Positions 59,176 through 64,000 of a stretch of DNA of 64,000 bases are shown piece after piece. Each line of letters begins with the position of its first letter. Position 1 is the first letter of the stretch. The translations under genes and the position numbers were made by a program. Origin of the DNA: Haladaptatus sp. ZSTT2 (GTDB lineage: Archaea > Halobacteriota > Halobacteria > Halobacteriales > Halococcaceae); contig NZ_JBAMHQ010000001.1 of NCBI RefSeq assembly GCF_037081775.1, positions 1,860,001 through 1,924,000 of the forward strand, read 5' to 3'. Below the pieces are notes generated by a model. The model made no database searches. It was not told the origin of the DNA and saw only the letters and a program-made list of their open reading frames with translations.

Positions 59176-60149
59176 GGAACCGAAACGGCTTCGAGTGCGT
59201 CCTCGATGAGTTCGCGCTTGGTCACGCCAGCCGTGTCCGCGCCGAGTTGGATGCGGTGGGCGAGCACCGACACGGCCTCCTGTTGGACGTCGTCGGGGAT
59301 GACGTAGTCGCGGCCGTCGATGACCGCACGGGCTTGGGCGGCGCGCAGCAGTGAGATGGAGCCGCGCGGACTCACGCCGAGGACGGCGTTTTCGCGGGTG
59401 TGGCCCGCAATCTGGGTGACGTAGCGGCGAATCGGCTCCTCGATGGACACCTGCGAGACGGTTTCGCGGGCCGATTGGAGGGCTGCTGCGCTCGCAACCG
59501 GCTGGAGTTCCTCGATTGGGTGATGGCCAACGACGCGCAGGAGCATCTCGCTCTCTGCGTCCTCGTCGGGGTAGCCGAGGTGGAGTTTCTTCATGAAGCG
59601 GTCGACTTCGGCCATCGGGAGTTCGTAGGTGCGATTTCGCTCGACGGAGTTCTGGGTCGCGATGATGGTGAAGGGCAGCGGGACGCGGTGGGTGTCGCCA
59701 TCGACCGTCACCTGTTCTTCTTCCATCGCCTCTAACAGCGAACTCTGGGTTTTCGGCGGTGCGCGGTTGATTTCGTCGCCGAGGACGAAGTTTGCGAAAA
59801 TTGGGCCGGGGCGGAACTCGAACTCTCGGGTTTGCTGGTTGAAGACGTTGACGCCGGTCACGTCAGAGGGGAGCAAATCGGGAGTGAACTGGACGCGTTT
59901 AAACGAGCAATCGACCGACCGAGCAACGGCGCGCGAGAGCATCGTCTTCCCGACGCCGGGAACGTCCTCTAAGAGGATGTGCCCGCGTGCTAAGATGGCG
60001 GTGACGATTTGCTCGACGGTGCCGTGATTTCCGACGATTACCTGTTCTACGTTCTCGATTATGTCCTCTGCGAGTGCGCCCGCGTCGTCGATGGACAACG
60101 CAGTAGTTGCCGCACTCGGTTCGGCGCTAGTGATGTCGGCGTCTGTCAT
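59172..60149 (-). CDS. MoxR-family AAA+ ATPase
   Basis: 325 residues. Walker A VPGVGKTML (63-71), Walker B FVLGDEINRAPPKTQSSLLEAMEE with the MoxR insertion helix, sensor TIIATQNSVE, and the C-terminal lid with RYVTQIAGHTR and VSPRGSISLLRAAQARAVI. MoxR proteins are chaperone-like ATPases that activate metal- or cell-envelope-related clients. It is the first gene of a three-gene operon; the ATG at 60149 follows the only credible upstream spacer. Confidence 0.92.
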   Translation of the reverse strand: MTDADITSAEPSAATTALSIDDAGALAEDIIENVEQVIVGNHGTVEQIVTAILARGHILLEDVPGVGKTMLSRAVARSVDCSFKRVQFTPDLLPSDVTGVNVFNQQTREFEFRPGPIFANFVLGDEINRAPPKTQSSLLEAMEEEQVTVDGDTHRVPLPFTIIATQNSVERNRTYELPMAEVDRFMKKLHLGYPDEDAESEMLLRVVGHHPIEELQPVASAAALQSARETVSQVSIEEPIRRYVTQIAGHTRENAVLGVSPRGSISLLRAAQARAVIDGRDYVIPDDVQQEAVSVLAHRIQLGADTAGVTKRELIEDALEAVSVP

Positions 60150-60301
60150 GGGAGGGGTAGTTACGCTCTACAATGAGGTTGTCTGACACTCCGGAGGCTG
60201 GTTACAAATGCTTTCTGTCATATACCCAACGAGAGTGTGCACCTCTTCGCCCGTTATAGTGCCCCAGAATATCTAACGTTACTGGGCACTCAACCCGTCA
60301 A

Positions 60302-60520
60302 CTACCAGGATTTACACGATTCACAGACTAACTCGTCCCCATCGCGCCACCGGCGCTCGACGACTTCTCCGCACGCCTCGCAGGCGGCACCCTCGGGTGA
60401 CCACGCGTAGGTCGAAGTGGCGGGCGCAATCTCATTCGCACTCGGTTCCGGGGCCGCGTCTGCCTCTTCTTCTGCCGCCTCGCCCCCGGCGAACGCATCG
60501 AGCGTCGAATCCTCGCTCAT
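60302..60520 (-). CDS. Small zinc-ribbon protein
   Basis: 72 residues. An acidic, disordered N-terminal ~40 residues (AEEEADAAPEPSANE) and a C-terminal zinc ribbon with CEACGEVVERRW and LVCESCKSW (two C-x2-C knuckles). A single ribbon of this type is common in haloarchaea and may bind DNA, RNA or a partner protein. Family name uncertain (DUF7573 possible). The function is unknown. Confidence 0.7.
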   Translation of the reverse strand: MSEDSTLDAFAGGEAAEEEADAAPEPSANEIAPATSTYAWSPEGAACEACGEVVERRWRDGDELVCESCKSW

Positions 60521-60604
60521 ACCTACTCTCTCGGCGCGACGGACTTATACCGTCTGCCGTGTCGGACAGTAGCAATCAAATACCCGCAGTACAATCCCAC
60601 GACT

Positions 60605-60823
60605 ATGGCAAACATCGCTTTGGAACTCCTGAACAACGCCGTCGAACTCACGATGCGCTTTACTGACGTCGCCCTGAGCGACCCACTCTCTGCGCTCTTG
60701 CTCACGATGGGCGCGCTCCTTACGGGCGTCTCGATGCTCGCTCTGCTCTACCTCGGCCTCGGTGCGGTGGGCGACGCGATGGTCGGTGACGTCACGCAAG
60801 GACCGCCCCAGCAAGGGCAATAG
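60605..60823 (+). CDS. Small membrane protein
   Basis: 72 residues with one clear helix (LSALLLTMGALLTGVSMLALLYLGLGAVG), perhaps folding as a hairpin, and a short amphipathic N-terminus (ALELLNNAVELTMRFTDVAL). Acidic, with no family recognised. It overlaps the 3' end of the convergent LLM gene by 32 bases. Confidence 0.55.
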   Translation: MANIALELLNNAVELTMRFTDVALSDPLSALLLTMGALLTGVSMLALLYLGLGAVGDAMVGDVTQGPPQQGQ

Positions 60824-61757
60824 CCGTCTCGATATCTGGGCCAAGCGGCGACCCCATCACGATGCTATCGACGTGCGCGAGGACGCCGTCCACCTTTTCC
60901 GCCACTTCGTCGGGCGTCCCCGCGATACAGAAGGCGTCTATCATGTCGTCGGTGACCGCACCGAACGCCGCGGTGAATTTACCGGCGCCAATCTGTTCAC
61001 CAATCTGTGCCGCCGCATCGGGGTCGATGCCGTGGCGTTCCAACACTGGCGGTGCGGCCCCGCCCGCGATGAACGCGACCGGCGGCCGGGCAGCCTCGCG
61101 CGCCGCCTCCCCGTCTTCTGCGATGCTCACGCTCGCGTAGGCCGCAGCATCGAACGCGCCACGGTCGTCGGGACGCATCGCTAACCCCTCAGAAATCTGG
61201 CCCGCCGCCCACTCGACATCGGCCGGGTGTGAGGCGTTTATCAGCACACCGTCTGCGTGTTTCGCGCTCATTTTGAGCATGTGTGGCCCCTGTGCGCCAA
61301 TGTAAACGGGAATCTCGCCCGCGTCGTAGTTGAGGCCCGCATCGGTCGCCGTAAACGTCCCATCGTGGGTGACGCGCTCGCCCGCCCACAGCCGTTGGGC
61401 GACTTTCATCGTTTCGAGCACCCGCCGCAGGGGCCGGTCGCGGTCGTAGCCCAAATTCGTGAGCGTCGAGCGGTCGCCCGCGCCCAGCCCGAACACCGCG
61501 CGGCCGTCCGTCGATTCGTCGAGCGTCGCCATCCGCGAAGCGAGCGCCACGGGGTGGGTTTCGTAGGGATTGACGACGCCAGGGCCGACGCGCAGGTCGG
61601 TCGTCGCCTGTCCGATGCGGTCGAGTGCGATGAACGGGTCGCGGTTGTTGTAGTGGGCGGAGACGAATCCGGTGTCGAACCCAGCCGCTTCCGCCAACGT
61701 TCCGTACTCCGCAAGCTCCGAAACGGGGTGTTCCGGGGTTAGCTCAATTCCGTTCAT
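60792..61757 (-). CDS. F420-dependent LLM-class oxidoreductase (Mer-like)
   Basis: 321 residues from the Met at 61757 (the frame open to 61835 falls inside cofE). The TIM barrel shows NGIELTPEHPVSELAEYGTL, GFDTGFVSAHYNNRDPFIAL, GPGVVNPYETHPVALASRMATLDE and FGLGAGDRSTL, close in pattern to methylenetetrahydromethanopterin reductase (Mer). The organism class lacks methanogenesis, so another F420-linked reduction is likely. It overlaps cofE by 14 bases in an operon. Confidence 0.85.
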   Translation of the reverse strand: MNGIELTPEHPVSELAEYGTLAEAAGFDTGFVSAHYNNRDPFIALDRIGQATTDLRVGPGVVNPYETHPVALASRMATLDESTDGRAVFGLGAGDRSTLTNLGYDRDRPLRRVLETMKVAQRLWAGERVTHDGTFTATDAGLNYDAGEIPVYIGAQGPHMLKMSAKHADGVLINASHPADVEWAAGQISEGLAMRPDDRGAFDAAAYASVSIAEDGEAAREAARPPVAFIAGGAAPPVLERHGIDPDAAAQIGEQIGAGKFTAAFGAVTDDMIDAFCIAGTPDEVAEKVDGVLAHVDSIVMGSPLGPDIETAIALAGAVLA

Positions 61758-62499
61758 ACGACCACCCTCTGAGTGCTTGGCGGACGAAATCTGTCTCGAC
61801 AGACCGATACAGGTTCTCGCTGCCGCCGTGGTCACCGAACTCCCAGTCGCGGACGATGGTCACGGGTGTCCCACCGTCGCCTTCGCCCGAGACGAGGTTC
61901 GCCGCGCCCGCCAGTTCGTCGACGACACACTGGACGGTGACGCCGAGTTCGCGGCCGTCTCTGTCGCGCTCGCCGCGCCAGTCGCGGCTCGCCGGCATGC
62001 CCGCCCACCCAATCGCCACCGCGCGCTGGCCGTGACGAAACGGTCGGCCGCAGGTGTCGGTCACGACGACGGGGACGCCGAGTTCGTCGTGAATCCGCGC
62101 GGCGCTTTCACTCGGGCGTTTCGGCAGGAGAAGCAGGTCTGCATCGGGGACGTTCGAGCGGTCGATGCCCGCGTTCACGCCGACGTGGCCAAAGCGGGTT
62201 TCCGTAAGTAAGAAGGGCGCGTCCATCACGATGTCCGTCGATTCTTCGAGCACGGCTTGGGCGAAGCGTGGGTCTTTTTCCTCGCCGGTAATCGCTTCGA
62301 GAGTCGCCGCGATTTCGCGGGCACGGGGGCCGGCCGGGAACTCAGCAAGATTGGCCTGTCTGCCCTCCGCCTTCGAGATGATGGTGCTCGCAATCACCAC
62401 GACGTCGTCGGGGTCGAGCGAGACGCGTTCTGCGATGAGCGCGGCGATGTCGTCGCCCGGACGCACCTCGGGGAGGTCGGGCACCGAGAACAGTTCCAT
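61744..62499 (-). CDS. cofE: Coenzyme F420-0:L-glutamate ligase
   Basis: 251 residues of the CofE family, which adds L-glutamate residues to F420-0 using GTP. Hallmarks are the N-terminal strand VVIASTIISKAEGR, the residues PRFAQAVLEESTDIVMDAP, TETRFGHVGVNAGIDRSNVPDAD, and the loop VTDTCGRPFRHGQRAVAIGWAGM. It shares an overlap with the following LLM gene, consistent with cofactor supply next to a consumer enzyme. Confidence 0.93.
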   Translation of the reverse strand: MELFSVPDLPEVRPGDDIAALIAERVSLDPDDVVVIASTIISKAEGRQANLAEFPAGPRAREIAATLEAITGEEKDPRFAQAVLEESTDIVMDAPFLLTETRFGHVGVNAGIDRSNVPDADLLLLPKRPSESAARIHDELGVPVVVTDTCGRPFRHGQRAVAIGWAGMPASRDWRGERDRDGRELGVTVQCVVDELAGAANLVSGEGDGGTPVTIVRDWEFGDHGGSENLYRSVETDFVRQALRGWSYERN

Positions 62500-62547
62500 A
62501 GGTGTTGGTCGCTGTCGTCACCTAAAAAGCGACCCGATAGGTGCAAG

Positions 62548-63045
62548 CTACCCGTCGATGCGCGAGACGGAGATGGCGTCGCCGTCGACATCCACAACGA
62601 GCATGGTCGTCGTGAGCGCGGGGGCTGCGCCAGTTGCACTGCCCGGATTCAACAGACGTACGCCGTCTACCACTTCGTCGAGCACCTGATGGGTGTGCCC
62701 GGAGACGCCGATGGTCGTCCCTGCCGCGTGGTCAGCGACAATACCAGCCACTCGCTCTTTGTAGGTGTCGAGATCGCCGGTGCCGTGGGTGACGACGAAG
62801 CGAACCTCGCCCACGTCGAGGGTGGCAACCTCTGGCAAGTCGAGGTCGTCTGCATCCATGTTTCCGAGACACGCCGTGAACGATTCACCGGCAATCTCTT
62901 TGACGCGCTCGAAGGCGTCAACCGAGTCGAAATCGCCCGCGTGAATGGTGTACTCGGCTGATTCGATTTGGGCTACCACCCATTCGGGGATGGTCTCTTT
63001 TCGGGAGGGAATGTGCGTGTCTGCGATGAGTGCCACGCGTGGCAT
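62548..63045 (-). CDS. YfcE-type metallophosphoesterase
   Basis: 165 residues. Calcineurin-like phosphoesterase fold with IADTHIPSRK (D-x-H), HAGDFDSVDAF (G-D), CLGNMDADD (G-N-x-D), THGTG and GHTHQV (G-H-T-H) in order, giving a two-metal site. Substrate unknown; YfcE-type enzymes cleave phosphodiesters in vitro. The Met at 63045 is chosen because the upstream frame is antisense to the eIF2B-like gene. It is divergent from that gene. Confidence 0.88.
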   Translation of the reverse strand: MPRVALIADTHIPSRKETIPEWVVAQIESAEYTIHAGDFDSVDAFERVKEIAGESFTACLGNMDADDLDLPEVATLDVGEVRFVVTHGTGDLDTYKERVAGIVADHAAGTTIGVSGHTHQVLDEVVDGVRLLNPGSATGAAPALTTTMLVVDVDGDAISVSRIDG

Positions 63046-63098
63046 ACGCGGAGATTCACCGCCCGCCCTTCTAAATGTTCGCCGGACGAAGGAGGTGT

Positions 63099-63941
63099 AT
63101 GGCCCGAGACCTGTCGGTCGAAACCATCCGCGACGACCGCGACCACGGCTCGGCACAGCTCTCGTTGTGGGCACTCGACGTCCTCCACGAAGGCGCGAAA
63201 GCGGCCGACGATTGGGAGGACGTCGCCGCCCTCGCCCGCGACCTCGTCGCCGCCCGCCCGAGCATGGTGGTCATCGAAAACCGCATCAATCGCGTGCTGC
63301 ACGCCGCCGCCCACACGCCAGAGGCGGTGGCCGCCGAGGCTCGCGCCGTTCGAACGCGCGCAGAACACGCAGACAACGCGGCAGCAACCGAACTTGACTG
63401 CCTTTCTGGGAAAACCGTGTTCACGCTATCGCGCTCCGGGACGGTGCTCACCGCCCTCAACCACGCGACGCCTGCCCACGTCATCGTCGCCGTCTCGAAC
63501 CCCGGCGGCGAAGGCGTCCGCGTCGCAGAGAGGCTTGCCTCGACGACGAAAACGACGCTCGTCTCGGATGCGGGTATCGCCCAAGCGCTCGCGGACTTCG
63601 ACGTGGCGTGTGTCGTCGCCGGCGCGGACACGATTCTCGCAGACGGCAGCGTCGTGAACAAGGTCGGAACGCGCGTCGCGGCGAGCGCCGCCAACACGCT
63701 CGGAATCCCCTTCTACGCCGTCTGCTCGCTCGACAAGGTGAATCCGCGAGACGGCTACGACCCCGAGCCACGAGACGCGGCGGAACTGTACGACGGCGAC
63801 GCAACCCTCGGCGTGTCGAATCCTACCTTCGACCGCACGCCACCCGACCTCGTGACGGGGATTGCGACCGAGGCGGGACTGTTCGACACGGGTGACGTGG
63901 CGACCGTGTCTACGGAACTGCGCGGACTCGCTGATTGGTAA
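63099..63941 (+). CDS. eIF2B alpha/ribose-1,5-bisphosphate isomerase-like protein
   Basis: 280 residues of the initiation-factor-2B/RuBP-isomerase-like family. FTLSRSGTVLTALNHATPAHV, VAVSNPGGEGVRVAERLAS, SDAGIAQALADFDVACVVAGADTILADGSVVNKVGTRVAA and PFYAVCSLDKVNPRDGYD are family segments. Archaeal members include R15P isomerase of the AMP pathway (usually ~310-330 residues) and regulatory eIF2B-like proteins. The Met at 63099 is used, because the preceding in-frame extension is arginine-rich. Which role it has cannot be decided. Confidence 0.78.
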   Translation: MARDLSVETIRDDRDHGSAQLSLWALDVLHEGAKAADDWEDVAALARDLVAARPSMVVIENRINRVLHAAAHTPEAVAAEARAVRTRAEHADNAAATELDCLSGKTVFTLSRSGTVLTALNHATPAHVIVAVSNPGGEGVRVAERLASTTKTTLVSDAGIAQALADFDVACVVAGADTILADGSVVNKVGTRVAASAANTLGIPFYAVCSLDKVNPRDGYDPEPRDAAELYDGDATLGVSNPTFDRTPPDLVTGIATEAGLFDTGDVATVSTELRGLADW

Positions 63942-64000
63942 GCGTCAAATCCCTCCATCCGATACGTCTCACTGGGCGGCGGTGACGACAGTTACCCCCT

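Overview
The window is chromosomal DNA from a halophilic archaeon (class Halobacteria). The evidence is consistent: proteins are acidic and G+C-rich coding; there are twin-arginine signals and Thr/Asp-rich lipoproteins with a lipobox; starts are often leaderless, 25-30 bases from a TATA box; there is a haloarchaeal gas-vesicle cluster; and several families known almost only from haloarchaea are present (DUF5806, Hvo_1808-type surface lipoproteins, DUF7289, DUF5809/5810, halolysin-like subtilases). I cannot name the genus.

Layout. 1-1.5 kb: a damaged left end holding the tail of a DUF5806 protein, a broken minus-strand gene abutting a 5'-truncated DppC-type ABC permease, and a frameshifted small membrane protein. 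1.5-10.5 kb: a flavin/F420 pyridoxamine-oxidase-fold protein, dihydroorotase, a lipoate ligase-like protein, an M23-fold protein, a thioesterase, an isochorismatase-type hydrolase, a tandem pair of zinc-protease-like lipoproteins, and nicotinate phosphoribosyltransferase. 10.5-20 kb: AMMECR1 protein, RNase P RNA, a matrixin-like lipoprotein, DoxX, an M29 aminopeptidase, valyl-tRNA synthetase and a short 6-phosphogluconate dehydrogenase. 20-25.5 kb: an E1 alpha/E1 beta/free lipoyl-domain operon without E2 or E3, a membrane-anchored [2Fe-2S] ferredoxin, a MATE exporter, tRNA-Arg(CCG) with a partial copy of its 3' end downstream, and a universal stress protein. 25.5-31.3 kb: a complete branched-chain-amino-acid-type ABC operon ending in a thioredoxin-fold gene. 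33.4-37.5 kb: a compact gas-vesicle locus (gvpFG-(I-like)-JKLM leftward, gvpA-gvpO rightward) that is close to the known minimal set and lacks gvpC, gvpN, gvpD and gvpE.

37.5-48 kb is the most unusual stretch: a PD-(D/E)XK nuclease-like protein, a CHY zinc-finger protein, a pilin-signal DUF7289 surface protein, an F420-type luciferase-like oxidoreductase, a predicted membrane-spanning regulator with a ~270-residue Thr-rich ectodomain and two winged-helix domains, and two Tat-exported subtilases flanking a tiny DUF1059-like protein. 48-64 kb: dUTPase, an SDR/TetR pair with a perfect palindromic operator candidate, aconitase, RimI, DUF5810/5809, NUDIX, rhodanese, SUI1, the MoxR-DUF58-transglutaminase operon, and an F420 segment (CofE plus an overlapping LLM oxidoreductase).

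Genes that appear to work together: the gvp genes; livKHMGF; E1-E1-lipoyl, perhaps served by the lipoate ligase homologue at 3.3-3.9 kb; MoxR-DUF58-TgpA; and CofE, which makes the cofactor that the two LLM enzymes are expected to use. Four apparent single-base frameshifts lie in otherwise well conserved reading frames. They may be sequence errors and should be checked before any of these genes is called a pseudogene. No CRISPR array, insertion sequence or replication origin was found.
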